Assembly: GCA_036271315.1 (NCBI GenBank)
Contig: DATBAV010000038.1
Span: 1 to 64,000, forward strand
DNA: 64,000 nucleotides
Reading direction: 5' to 3'
From: VRUE01 sp036271315
Lineage (GTDB): Bacteria; Actinomycetota; Thermoleophilia; Solirubrobacterales; 70-9
Translations under genes and position numbers: made by a program
The notes under the pieces: model-generated
What the model saw: only the letters and a program-made list of their open reading frames with translations
Database searches by the model: none
Told to the model about the DNA's origin: nothing
In this document: in pieces, positions 32,956 through 43,700 of the stretch
How positions within the stretch are numbered: the first letter of the stretch is position 1
Layout of the letters: each line of letters begins with the position of its first letter

Positions 32956-35457
32956 CTACGGGCCGAAATGCTGTTCGGAGGGCGCCCAATCGACGCCGCG
33001 TTCACCGGGGATCCGGTAGTCGTCTGCCGCGGTGTTGGCGAAGCTGAGGCTGCAGGCTTTGGTTTCGCCCGTCGGGGTGGACCAAGAGCCGCCAGTCCCT
33101 GTTTCACGCATGCAGTCGGTGTTGTTGCGCAGTGTCGCCGGAGTCATGTTCCAGTCGGTCCAGATCCGGTAGATCACGTTGTTTTCCACCAGCGTGTCCG
33201 AGCCGATGCCGCCGGAGCCTTCGCCGCGGAAGGCGGCGATCGAGTCGACGCCGTCGCCCCAGATCGTGTTGCGCTTCATCACGAAGCCGGTGTAGGGCCC
33301 AACCAACTGGAAGTACATCGGCTGGCCGCATTCGCTTGGACCGAGAGGGGCACCGCAAGGTTCCTTGTTGCGCAGGAAAAGGTTGTCTTCGACGATGATG
33401 CTTTCCACCGGCCCGCCCGGAAGCCCCGTGGTGCTCATGGTCTGGTCCTTGACGAAGAAGCCCTGGCAGCGGTTGTCGTGCAGGTAATTCTTGCGGAAGG
33501 TGATGTGATCCCCGCGCCACACAGTCTGCAGGCAGTCGGAGTGAGCCCCGTTCTCCCGCACCCCAGTGATTTCGTTGCCTTCGACGTAGAGGCCGTGGTA
33601 ACGGTTGGCGTGGATCGCGTCCTCGCCGAAGGGCCCGACCAGCTGGTTGCCGACGATCCGCATTTCGCTGCACCATGTCTTTTCGGTTGGACAGGCATCG
33701 ATGCCCTCGCCGCCGCCGGTGATGCGGTTGTGTTCCACCGTCATCGAGTTGGCGCCGGGCTGGATCACCACGCCGTTGGGAATGACGAAGCGCGCCAAGG
33801 TGAGATGGGAGCCCGAGAGGCTGGCGCTTTCGATCGTCGCCCCACCGGGGTTCTGTGCCCGCAGGGTGACGCCGGGCGCGGCCTTGGAGGCGCTGAGGGT
33901 GACTTTGCCGTATTTGCCGTTGGCGAGGCAGACCACCGAGCCGGCTGTTGCCGAGGAGACCGCCGACTGGGCAGCCGATGTACTTGAGACGGTGCTGGTG
34001 CATTCGCTTGGAGCGGGCGGTTCTTCTTCGCTCGGCGGGGGGGCGATGGCTTCGACCGTCCAGGCCTGGGTTGCCGGCGTGGAATCGGTGTTCCCGGCCA
34101 TGTCTGTGGCCCGAACTGAGAACTGGTGGGCGCCGAGGCTGAGCCCCGAGAGGGACTTCGGCGAGGCGCAGCTTGCGTAGGAGCCACTGTCCAGCTTGCA
34201 TTCGAAGCTTGACCCCGACTCCGACGAGGCGAAGGAAAAGCTGGCCGAGGTCGCGGTGGTGGTCGACGACGGACCATTGCTTATCGAGGTTTCGGGCGGT
34301 GTCGTGTCTGGCGGGGGGGCGGGGCCTTCGACCGTCCAGCCGAAGCTTGCCGGCGTCGCGTCGACGTTGCCAGCCGTGTCCTTCGCTCGGGCTGCGAACT
34401 GGTGTGAACCGAGGCCGAGGCCGGTGTAGGCAGCTGGGGAATTGCAGCTGCTCCAGCTGCCACCGTCCAGCTTGCATTCGAAGCTAGAGCCGCTCTCGCT
34501 GGCGCTGAAGGAAAAGCTGGCCACGGTCGCGGTGGTGCTTGATTCCGGCCCGCTGGTGATCGTGGTCTCAGGCGGCGTCGTGTCTGTTGGAGGTGGAGGC
34601 GCAGGGGCTTCGATAGTCCAGGTAAGCGTCGCCGGGGTTTTGTCGATGTTGCCCGCCATGTCTTCGGCGCGAACCGAGAACTGGTGGGAGCCCAGGCTCA
34701 AGTTCGTGTAGTTGGTGGGGGAGGTGCAATCGCCCCAGCTGCCGCTATCCAGCTTGCATTCGAAGCTAGAGCCGCTCTCGCTGGCGCTGAAGGAAAAGCT
34801 GGCCACGGTCGCGGTGGTGCTTGATTCCGGCCCGCTGGCGATCGAGGTTTTCGGTGCGGTGGTGTCGGGCGCTGTCACAGACCAGTCGCGAGTCACGGGC
34901 GTCGAGTCGACGTTTCCCGTGAGGTCCGTGGCGCGGACTGAGAACCGATGTGAGCCAAGGCTGAGACTCGAGTAGATCTTGGGTGAGATGCAACCGGCCC
35001 AAGACCCGCTGTCCAGCTTGCATTCGAAGCTGGAGATCTCGCTGGCGCTGAAGGTGAAGATCGCCGTCGTCGACGTGGTTGTGGACGCGGGGCCACCGAT
35101 AATCACAGTGCTCGGAGGCGTGGTGTCGCGTGGAAGCGGAAGGGTGACAGTCGGCGCTGGTGTTGGAGTGGGAGTGGAGGTCGGCGCGGGAGTAGGTTTC
35201 GGCTTGGACTCCTGGCGGCGGATAAATCGCAGGCGACTGACGCGGTAGCCGGCACCCACGGCACCGTGGGCTTTCTTGCTCTTGCCATGATTCAGCCGGA
35301 ACAGAGTGCCGCCGCTCCAAGCGGAAGCCGTGCTTGCGCCGAGTGCTGCGATCAGCAACATTGCCGCGCCCCAGGTGAAGAGTGCTGGCAGCGAGTGGCG
35401 TGCTCGATGGCCGATTCGCGATCTGGGTCCCTGCGGCATCGCCAAGTAGGTCGGCAA
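32956..35457 (-). CDS. Secreted protein: four Ig-like repeats plus beta-helix domain
   Basis: 833 residues if the TTG at 35457 is used; an ATG at 35439 is the alternative. A signal peptide (ALFTWGAAMLLIAALGASTASA) is followed by a basic segment and a Pro/Thr linker (KPKPTPAPTSTPTPTPAP). Four Ig-like repeats of about 90 residues start DTTPPSTVII, DTTAPKTSIAS, DTTPPETTITS and DTTPPETSISN; each has the FECKLDxGS...C core and a TAGN/MAGN-x-D-x-TPA end. The beta-helix domain has the same conserved blocks as its neighbours, plus a small insertion (FRGEGSGGIGSDT). Two of its Ig-like repeats share 91 identical bases, a sign of recent internal duplication. Confidence 0.85.
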   Translation of the reverse strand: MPTYLAMPQGPRSRIGHRARHSLPALFTWGAAMLLIAALGASTASAWSGGTLFRLNHGKSKKAHGAVGAGYRVSRLRFIRRQESKPKPTPAPTSTPTPTPAPTVTLPLPRDTTPPSTVIIGGPASTTTSTTAIFTFSASEISSFECKLDSGSWAGCISPKIYSSLSLGSHRFSVRATDLTGNVDSTPVTRDWSVTAPDTTAPKTSIASGPESSTTATVASFSFSASESGSSFECKLDSGSWGDCTSPTNYTNLSLGSHQFSVRAEDMAGNIDKTPATLTWTIEAPAPPPPTDTTPPETTITSGPESSTTATVASFSFSASESGSSFECKLDGGSWSSCNSPAAYTGLGLGSHQFAARAKDTAGNVDATPASFGWTVEGPAPPPDTTPPETSISNGPSSTTTATSASFSFASSESGSSFECKLDSGSYASCASPKSLSGLSLGAHQFSVRATDMAGNTDSTPATQAWTVEAIAPPPSEEEPPAPSECTSTVSSTSAAQSAVSSATAGSVVCLANGKYGKVTLSASKAAPGVTLRAQNPGGATIESASLSGSHLTLARFVIPNGVVIQPGANSMTVEHNRITGGGEGIDACPTEKTWCSEMRIVGNQLVGPFGEDAIHANRYHGLYVEGNEITGVRENGAHSDCLQTVWRGDHITFRKNYLHDNRCQGFFVKDQTMSTTGLPGGPVESIIVEDNLFLRNKEPCGAPLGPSECGQPMYFQLVGPYTGFVMKRNTIWGDGVDSIAAFRGEGSGGIGSDTLVENNVIYRIWTDWNMTPATLRNNTDCMRETGTGGSWSTPTGETKACSLSFANTAADDYRIPGERGVDWAPSEQHFGP
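34466..34838 (-). repeat. 91-bp identical direct repeat within Ig-like modules
   Basis: Positions 34466-34556 and 34748-34838 are the same 91 bases, encoding the FSFSASESGSSFECKLD core of repeats 2 and 3 of the four-Ig protein. Flanking parts of the same modules are diverged. Identity at silent sites points to recent duplication or gene conversion. Confidence 0.85.
35432..35455 (-). promoter_or_regulatory. Conserved leader segment, copy 2
   Basis: The counterpart of 32797-32820, with 20 of 24 bases identical. Here it overlaps the first codons if translation starts at the TTG 35457; if the ATG at 35439 is used, it is nearly all leader. The shared sequence is a reason to doubt the TTG start. 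Confidence 0.4.
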
Positions 35458-35550
35458 GCGCAGACACTTCGCCTTCTTGGTCCTCCAAGTCCCGACGTAT
35501 GTTCGAGATCTACGCCTGTCAGGGGCGTGTCAGTTGAGGAAAATTATGTA

Positions 35551-35577
35551 AACCGCTAGGAGAGTTTGGGAGCGGTT
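35551..35577 (-). terminator. Hairpin near the 3' end of the two-Ig beta-helix gene
   Basis: AACCGCT (35551-35557) and AGCGGTT (35571-35577) can form a 7-bp stem with a 13-base loop, 11 bases beyond the 3' end of the minus-strand gene that stops at 35589. Likely a terminator by position only. Confidence 0.45.
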
Positions 35578-35588
35578 CAGTGGTGCCG

Positions 35589-37634
35589 CTAGGGACCGAA
35601 GTGCACTTCCGCCGGCGCCCAGTCGACACCGCGTTCGCCGGGGATCCGGTAGTCATCGGTGGCGGTGTTGGCAAAGCTGAGGCTGCAGGACTTGGTTTCG
35701 CCCGTCGGGGTGGACCAGGAACCGCCGGCGCTGGTTTCGCGCAGGCAGTCGGTGTTGTTGCGCAGCGTCGCCGGGCTCATATTGGTGTCGGTCCAGATCC
35801 GGTAGATCACGTTGTTTTCGATCAGGCTGTCCGAGCCGGTGCCTTCGCGGAAGGCGGCGATCGAGTCGACGTCGTCGCCCCAGATCGTGTTGTTCTTCAT
35901 CACGAAGCCGGTGTAGGGGCCGACCAGCTGGAAGTACATCGGCTGGCCGCAGCTGGTCAGTGGCGCGCCGCAGGGTTCCTTGTTGCGAAGGAAGAGGTTG
36001 TCTTCGACCGCGATGCCTTCGACCGGGCCGCCGGGGATTTCGGGGGTGCTCAGGGTCTGGTCCTTGACGAAGAATCCCTGGCAGCGGTTGTCGTGCAGGT
36101 AGTTCTTGCGGAAGGTGAGATGGTCACCTCGCCAGACCGTCTGCAAGCAGTCGGAGTGAGCCCCGTTCTCCCGCACCTGGGTGATCTCGTTGCCTTCGAT
36201 CAGCAGGCCGTGGTAGCGGTTGGCGTGGATCGCGTCCTCACCGAAGGGGCCGATCAGCTGATTGCCAATAATTCTCATTTCCGAGCAGTAGGTCTTTTCG
36301 GTCGGACAGGCATCGATGCCCTCGCCGCCGCCGGTGATGCGGTTGTGTTCGACCGTCATCGAGTTGGCACCGGGCTGGATCACGACGCCGTTGGAGACGA
36401 TGAAGCGCGCCAGGGTTAGGTGCGAGCCCGAGAGGCTGGCGCCTTCGATCGTCGCTCCCCCTGGGTTCTGAGCTCTCAGGGTGACGCCCGGGGCGGCCTT
36501 GGAGGCGTTGAGGGTGACTTCGCCGTACGAGCCATTGGCGAGACAGACGGTGGATCCGGCTGCGGCGGAAGAGACCGCTGACCTGGCAGCGCTGACGCTG
36601 GTGACCACGGATGTGCAGTCGGCGCTTTCGCTAGGGGGTGGGGGTAGCGGTTCTTCGATTGTCCAGTCGCGCACCGCCGGTGTCGGATCGACGTTGCCGT
36701 CGGGGTCGATCGCCCGCGCGGAGAATTCGTGTTCTCCGGCTTCGAGTTCGACATAGGTCTGTGTTGTCGAGCAGGATTCCCATTCTCCGCCGTCGATGCT
36801 GCAGTTGAAGCTGGAGCCGGTCTCGTTCGAGGAGAGGGAGAAGGCGGCGGTCGTCGCGGTCGTGGTCCCCGTTGGGCCGCGTACGATCGACGTCTGTGGC
36901 GGTGTTTCATCTGCTGGCGGTTCGGAGGTGTCTTCGATCGTCCAGCTCCGCGTTTCCGGTGTCGGGTCTACGTTGCCTGCCGCGTCGATGGCGCGGACGG
37001 AAAACTCATGAGCGCCGACAGCAAGACCGAAGTATGACTTCGGGGAGGTGCAGGCGACCCAGGTGCCGCCGTCGAGGCTGCATTCAAAGCTCGACCCCTC
37101 CTCGGTGGAGGCAAAGCGGAGTGTCGCCGAAGTGGACCCGGACATCGACGCCGGACCCGCTGAGATCGAGGTCTGTGGCGGGGTGGTGTCCGCGGGCGCT
37201 TCTTCGCTCGGCGTTTCACCTTCGGTGGGAGGTTCTTCGCCCGGTGCTTCGCCTTCGCCCGGTATTTCTTCGCCGGGGGGCCCGCCTGCGCCGGGCGGTT
37301 GCGCGACGGGGGCGCCGCTTTGGACCCCGGTAGTTGGAGGCGACCCCGCTTGCCCCTGAGCGACCGGCGGAACTGGCGCCGATTCCTCTGGAACCCGGAT
37401 CACCGCGACGCGACCGGCAAGCCCTCGCTTATGGCGTGGACCACTGCAGCGCAAGTGCTGGGATGGCCCGGCGAATCGATGGGACTGCGCGTTCTGGGCC
37501 AGTCCGGTGTTCGCGCAGGTTACAGCGACCCGGGAGTGCTGCAGTAGTGGGGCGGCGAAGGTGACCCCGGCCAGCATCAGACTTACGACAAGCGCCACCA
37601 CGAGTCCGGATTTCAAGTAGCGCTGGGTTCCCAT
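35589..37634 (-). CDS. Secreted protein: two Ig-like repeats plus beta-helix domain
   Basis: 681 residues. A signal peptide (YLKSGLVVALVVSLMLAGV then TFAAP) is followed by a Cys-containing segment (VTCANTG...LRCSGPRHKRG) and a Pro/Gly/Glu-rich linker (GEEIPGEGEAPGEEPPTEGE). Two Ig-like repeats start DTTPPQTSISAGP and DETPPQTSIVRGP. The beta-helix domain has CLANGSYGEVTLNASKAAPG, GPFGEDAIHANRYHG, HSDCLQTVWRGD, KNYLHDNRCQGFFVKDQ and ends GVDWAPAEVHFGP. The acidic linker and different N-terminal segment separate it from the other paralogues and could mediate wall attachment. It is the copy nearest the giant gene. Confidence 0.85.
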   Translation of the reverse strand: MGTQRYLKSGLVVALVVSLMLAGVTFAAPLLQHSRVAVTCANTGLAQNAQSHRFAGPSQHLRCSGPRHKRGLAGRVAVIRVPEESAPVPPVAQGQAGSPPTTGVQSGAPVAQPPGAGGPPGEEIPGEGEAPGEEPPTEGETPSEEAPADTTPPQTSISAGPASMSGSTSATLRFASTEEGSSFECSLDGGTWVACTSPKSYFGLAVGAHEFSVRAIDAAGNVDPTPETRSWTIEDTSEPPADETPPQTSIVRGPTGTTTATTAAFSLSSNETGSSFNCSIDGGEWESCSTTQTYVELEAGEHEFSARAIDPDGNVDPTPAVRDWTIEEPLPPPPSESADCTSVVTSVSAARSAVSSAAAGSTVCLANGSYGEVTLNASKAAPGVTLRAQNPGGATIEGASLSGSHLTLARFIVSNGVVIQPGANSMTVEHNRITGGGEGIDACPTEKTYCSEMRIIGNQLIGPFGEDAIHANRYHGLLIEGNEITQVRENGAHSDCLQTVWRGDHLTFRKNYLHDNRCQGFFVKDQTLSTPEIPGGPVEGIAVEDNLFLRNKEPCGAPLTSCGQPMYFQLVGPYTGFVMKNNTIWGDDVDSIAAFREGTGSDSLIENNVIYRIWTDTNMSPATLRNNTDCLRETSAGGSWSTPTGETKSCSLSFANTATDDYRIPGERGVDWAPAEVHFGP

Positions 37635-37716
37635 TTCCCGACGACCTCATTACCCTCTCGGGTCGAATCCTGAACCCAGCCCTACAGGCCGAGTTTCAGG
37701 ACGGAACCCTATCGCA

Positions 37717-40700
37717 CTACCTGGCGGCGAAGTGCTGGGCAATCTGGGTCGCGGTCAGGTTCTGGTTGTAGAGCGCGACCTCGTCGAGGCTGCCTTTGCC
37801 GAACAGCGAGCTGGCGTTGCGCGACATGAAGTAGAGCGTCGAGTTGGCGAAGCTGTTGCCGCCGAGGCCGCTCGTGCCTTTGCTGAACGAGACGGCTTTG
37901 CCATCGACGTACGGGGTGATCGACGGGCTGAGCAGCGCCGCGTTGAAGACAAACGCGTAGTGGTGCCAGACGCCGGCCGAGGGCCGCGGGAAGAAGATGC
38001 TGTTGCGGGTGGTGCTGCGGCCCATCGCGACTTCGAACTGGCCGCCAGAGGTGCTGGAGTCGGGATTGACCAGGAAGCCGCCGCTGGTGTTGTTGAAGTT
38101 CGGCGTGAACTCGAAGGCGAGCTTGTCGTCGTTGGCGTAGGCCGTCCACTTGAGCCAGAACTCGAGCGTCAGTTTCGAGGTGCCCGAGAGATTGAGCGGG
38201 GCCGTCGCGGCGTCGTTGGTGCCGTCGAAGGTCGCGGCGGTGTCCGGGTCGAGGGTCAGGTTCCCGGCGGTGCCGAGCGTCACGCCGTTGAGCGCGGTCG
38301 CGTCGTGGCCGCCAATGATGTCGTTGAGATTCGTGCCGGAGAGCTCGCCAAGGCGCCAGTAGTCGATCAGGCCTGAGGTGCTGTTGACGGCATTGTTGTA
38401 CGGACCGCGCACGACCAGCGTTTTGGTCGTCGTCGCGGTCGCGCCACGATTGTCGGTGACGCGCAGCCCGACCACCGGTTCCGTCGCCGTGGCGTATTTG
38501 AAGCTCGTCGTCGCCGTTGTGCCGGTGTTGGTCTCGTAGGTCCCGTCACCATTGAGGTCCCATTCGTATTGGGCGATCGTGCCGTCGGGGTCTTTCGAGG
38601 CGGAGCCGTTGAAGGTCACGGTCGAGCCCGCCGTCGTCGGGTTGGGCGTGGCGGTGAAGGAGGCGACGGGGAGCTGGTTCTGGATCGTGATCGTCCGCGT
38701 CGTCGTGCTGGTCAGGCCTTTGTTGTCGGTGGCCCGCAGGCTGACGACGATTTCACCCGGGGTCGAGTAGGAGTGCGAGGTCGTCGTTTTGGTCCCCGTA
38801 TTGGTCTCAAAGCTGCCGTTGCCATCGAGATCCCATTCGTATTTGGAGATCGATCCGCCGGGGTCGCTTGAGGCGCCGGCGTTGAAGCTGACCGTGGTGT
38901 TGGTCGGCGCCGGGTTGGGCGTCGCTGTGAAGGAGGCCATCGGTGGCTGATTTTGAACTGTGACAACTTCTTTGGTCGTGGTCGTCGCGCCGCTGTTGTC
39001 GGTGACCCGGAGGCTCACGGTGACCGGTCCTTCGCTGCTGTAGGAGCGCGAGGTTGTCGCTTTGGTGCCGGTGTTGGTCTCGAAGCTGCCGTTGCCGTCC
39101 AGGTCCCATTCGTATTTCGTGATCGTGCCGTCGGGGTCTTTGGAGGCGGAGGCGTCGAAGCTGGTCGTGACGCCGGGCGAGACCGGGTTGGGGGTGGCCG
39201 TGAACGATGCGTTCGGTGGCCGGTTTTGGATCGTCAGCGTCACGCTTGCTTTTGCGGTGGCGCCATTGTTGTCCTTGACCAGCACCCCGACAGTGCGCGT
39301 TCCCGGCTGGGCGTAGGAGGCGAAGATCGTCGATTTCCCAAAGCCGGGGGTCTCATAGGTCCCGTTGCCGTCAAGGTCCCATTCGTATTCGACGATCGTG
39401 CCGTCGGGGTCTTTCGAGCCCGAGGCGTCGAAGGTGATGTTCGATCCGGTCGCGACAGGGTTCGGCGTGGCAGTGAGCGAGGCGCTTGGGGCACGATTTT
39501 GGACCGTCACCGTGCGCGTTGTCGTCGCGGTGCCGCCGCTGTTGTCGGTGACGCGCAGGCCCACGGTCTTTTCGCCAGACGTCGCGAAGGTGTTGCTCAA
39601 GGTCGGCGTCGTTCCCGTGTTGGTCTCGTAGGTCCCGTTGCCGTCCAGGTCCCATTCGTATTTGGCGATCGTGCCATCGGGGTCGCTGGAGGCGCTGGCG
39701 TCGAGGCTCGTGCTCACGCCGCTGAGGACCGGGTTGGGGTTGACGGTGAAGGACGCCGTGGGCAGGCGGTTTTCAACCGTGACCGTCTGGGTGGTTGTCG
39801 CGGTGCCGCCGCTGTTGTCGGTCACGCGCAAGCCGACGGTGCGTTCGCCGGGCGTGGCGTAGCTGGTGCTGACGCTCGGCGTCGTGCCGGTTTCGGTCTC
39901 GTAGCTGCCGTTGCCGTCCAGGTCCCATTCGTATTTCGTGATCGTGCCGTCGGGGTCTTTCGAGGCGGAGGCGTTGAAGGTCGTGCTCACCCCGCTCAAC
40001 ACCGGGTTCGGGGTGGCGGTGAAGGACGCGCTGGGCAGCTGGTTCTGGATCGTCAGCGTTCGCGTCGTCGTTCCCGTCGCGCCTTTGGCGTCGGTCACCC
40101 GCAGGCCGATCGAGCGGTCCCCGGGCACGGAGTAAGAGCGCGTCACGGTCGGTGTTGTGCCGGTGTTGGTCTCGTAGGTCCCGTTGCCGTCCAGGTCCCA
40201 TTCGTATTTGGCCACGGTGCCGTCGACATCGGTCGAGCCGGAGGCGTCGAAGGTCACCGAGGTGTTGGTCGGCGCCGGGTTGGGCGTCGCGGTGAAGGAG
40301 GCTTCGGGCGGCACGTTGTGAGCGGCCAGTTTGTAGTGGCTGGTTATCGTCGCCGGGCTCAGCGCGCGGTCGTAGATCGCCACCTCGTCGAGGTCGCCGG
40401 CGCCAAAGAGCCCGGTGCCGGCGCGCGACATGAAGTTGAGCGTGGCGTTGGCGAAGTTGCCGCCGCCGGTGCCGCTTTCGGCCTTGCTGAAGGAGACCGC
40501 TTCGCCATCGACGTAGGGCACGACCTCTTCGGCCGCTGGCGCCGTCGTGTTGAGCACGAGGACGTAGTGGTGCCAGAGGCCGGCACTGGGCCTGGGGAAG
40601 AGGGTGACGTTGCGCGAGGCGCCCCTGCCGATGCCGACCGCGAAGCTGCCGTAGCTGCTGTTCGGGTCGACCAGGAAGCCGCCATCCGCTTCGTTGAAGT

Positions 40701-43700
40701 TGTTGGTTAGCTCCATCGCCAGGGCATCGTTATTGGCGTAGCCGTTCCACTTCAGCCAGAACTCGACCGAGATCGTCGAGGCGTTCGAGAGATCGACCGG
40801 GGCGCTGGCGGAGTCATTGACGCCGTCGAAGCGGACCGCGGTGTCGGGATCGCCGAAGACGCTGCCGGGGACGCCGAGTGTCGGTTCGCCCGAGGTGGTT
40901 GCCGGATTGAGTCCGGCGCTGTCGGCGAGGACCGAGCCCGAGCTCTCGCCCATGCGCCAGTAGTCGCGCAGGCCCGTCGTGCCTGTGACCGCTTCGCTGT
41001 AGCTGGTCGGACCGCCTGAGGTTTCGCCTTCGATCGTCAGCGTGTGCGAGGTCGTCGCAGTGGAGCCGCTGCCGTCGGTAACGCGCAGGCCGACCTGGAC
41101 GGGGCCGTTGCTCGAGTAGGTATGGCTGACGGTGGGCGTCGTGCCGGTGTTGGTCTCGTAGGTGCCGTCGCCGTCGAGGTCCCATTCGTACTTGGCGATC
41201 GGGCCCTCGGCGTCGCTGGAGGCGGAGGCGTCGAAGTTGACGGATTCGCCTGCTTTGGCCGTGCTCGGAGCGCTGAAGGAGGCGACCGGGCGTTTGTTGG
41301 TTACGACCCCGTGGAAATGATTGGCGATCGTCGCCGCGTCGAGGGCACGACCGTAGATCGCCACCTCGTCGAGGTCGCCGGCGCCAAAGAGCCCGGTGCC
41401 GGCGCGCGACATGAAGTTGAGCGTCGAGTTGGCGAAATTGGGAGCGCCGCTGCCACTTTCGGGCTTGCTGTAGGACACGGCTTCGCCGTCGACGTAGGGC
41501 ACGACCTCTTCCGCCGCCGGCGCGCTTGTGTTGAGCACGAAGGCGTAGTGGTGCCACTGACCGGCCGTTGGCCGGGCAAAGAGGGTGGTGTTGCGCGAAG
41601 CGCCCTGGCCAATGCCGACCGCGAAGCTGCCGTAGCTGCTGTTCGGGTCGATCAGGAAGCCGCCCGGGGTTTCGTTGAAGTTGTTGGTGAACTCCATCGC
41701 CAGGCGATCGTCGTTGGCGTAGCTGTTCCACTTGAGCCAGAACTCGACCGTAATCGCCGACTTGCCGGAGAGGTCGACCGCGGCACTGGCCGAGTCGTTG
41801 ATGCCGTCGAAGCGCGCGGCCTTATCGGCGTCTTTGTCGATCGCCCCGGGCACGCCGAGCGTCGGTTCGCCGGCGATCGCAGCCGGGCTTGGCCCGACGC
41901 TGTCGGCGAAGACCGAGCCCGATTCCTCACCCAGGCGCCAGTAGTCAGCGAGGCCGGGCGTGCCGAGCACGGAATCGGAGTAAGTGGCGGGCGTGCCGGT
42001 TTCTTCTTTGGCTTCTTCTTTTTCTTCTTTGCCGCCTTCGGGCACGATGCCTTTGAAGTTGTCTTCGACAGTGGTCCCCGAGAGGGCGCTGCCGTAGATC
42101 GAGACCTCGTCCAGTTCGCCAGTGCCGAAGAGGCTGGAGCCGGCGCGCGACATCAGGTTGAGCGTCGAGTTGGCGAAGCTGCCCGCCCCGGTGCCGCTGT
42201 CGAGCTTGGTGTAGGCGATCGCTTTGCCGTCCACATAAGGGGTGATCTGCTGGGCCGCCGGAGCGCTTGTATCGAGCACGAAGGCGTAGTGGTGCCACTG
42301 GCCGGCCGTGGGCCGGGCGAAGAAGACGTTGTTGCGCGAAGCGCCCTGGCCGATACCGACGCCGAAGCTGCCGCCCATCTGCGGCGCGTTCGGGTCGACG
42401 ATGAAGCCGCCGGCCGCTTCGTTGAAGTTGTTGGTGAACTCCATCGCCAGGCGATCGTCGTTGGCGTAGCTGTTCCACTTGAGCCAGAACTCGACCGTCA
42501 CGGCAGATTTGCCGGCAAGGTTGAGCGGAGCTGTTGCCGCGTCGTTGACGCCATCGAAACGTACGGCCGTGTTGGGGTCGCCTTTGAGACTGCCGGGCAC
42601 ACCGAACGTCGGCCCACCGGTGGCGGTCGCCGTGCTCGTGCCCTTGCTGTCGGCAAGGGTCGGGCCATTTGCCTCGCCCATGCGCCAGTAGTGGAGCAGG
42701 GTGGAGGTGCCGAGCACCGACTGCGAGTAGGTGGCCGGGCCTTCGCCACCGGTGCCGGTGGTTTCTTCTTTGCCGCCACCGCCGGTTTCTTCTTTGCCAC
42801 CTTCACCGGCGCCGCCTTCCGGACCGCCTTCGCCGCCGCCGCTGGGGACGATGGCGTTGTAGTGGTCGGCGATCGTCGTCGGGCCGAGGGTGCGCCTGTA
42901 GATCGCGACCTCGTCGAGAACGCCAGCGCCGAAGAGGCTGTTGGCCGAGCGCGACATGAAGTTCAGCGTCGAGTTGGCGAAGTTGCCGCCGCCGCTGCCG
43001 CTGTCGCCCTTTTCGTAGGTGACCGCTTTGCCGTCGACGTAGGGGATGATCTCCTGCGCAGCCGGCGCCGAGGTATCGAGCACGAAGGCGTAGTGGTGCC
43101 ATTCGCCCGCGGTGGGCCGTTCGAAGTAGACGGTGTTGCGGGCGCTGCCGCTGCCGATGCCGACGCCGAAAGTGCCGCCGAATTGCGGTGCGTTCGGGTC
43201 GACGATGAAGCCGCCGGGAGATTCGTTGAAGTTGTTGGTGAACTCCATCGCCAGGCGGTCGTCGTTGGCGTAGTTGTCCCACTTGAGCCAGAACTCGACC
43301 GTGGCCGCGTGGGTGCCCGAGAGGTCGATCGCGGCTTTGGCGGCGTCGTCGACGCCGTCGAATTCCGCCGCCCGGTCAGGGTCGTTACTGACGCCGCCGG
43401 GGACGCCCAGGGTCGGTTCGCCGAAGGTGGTGGCTGGGCTGGAACCGGCGCTGTCGGCGAAGCTGGTGCCGGAGGTCTCGCCCATGCGCCAGTAGTGGGC
43501 CAGGCCAGCGGTGGCGAGCACCGAGTCGCTGTATTTGCTGACTTCGCCGCTGTTGATGCTGATCGGCCGCGTCGTCGTCGCGGTCTTGCCGCCGTTATCG
43601 GTCACGCGCAGCCCGACCGTGTAGGTCCCCGGGGTGGTGTAGCTGTGGGAGATGACCGGGTTGCTGCCCCCGTTCGTCTCGTAGGTGCCGTTGCCGTCGA

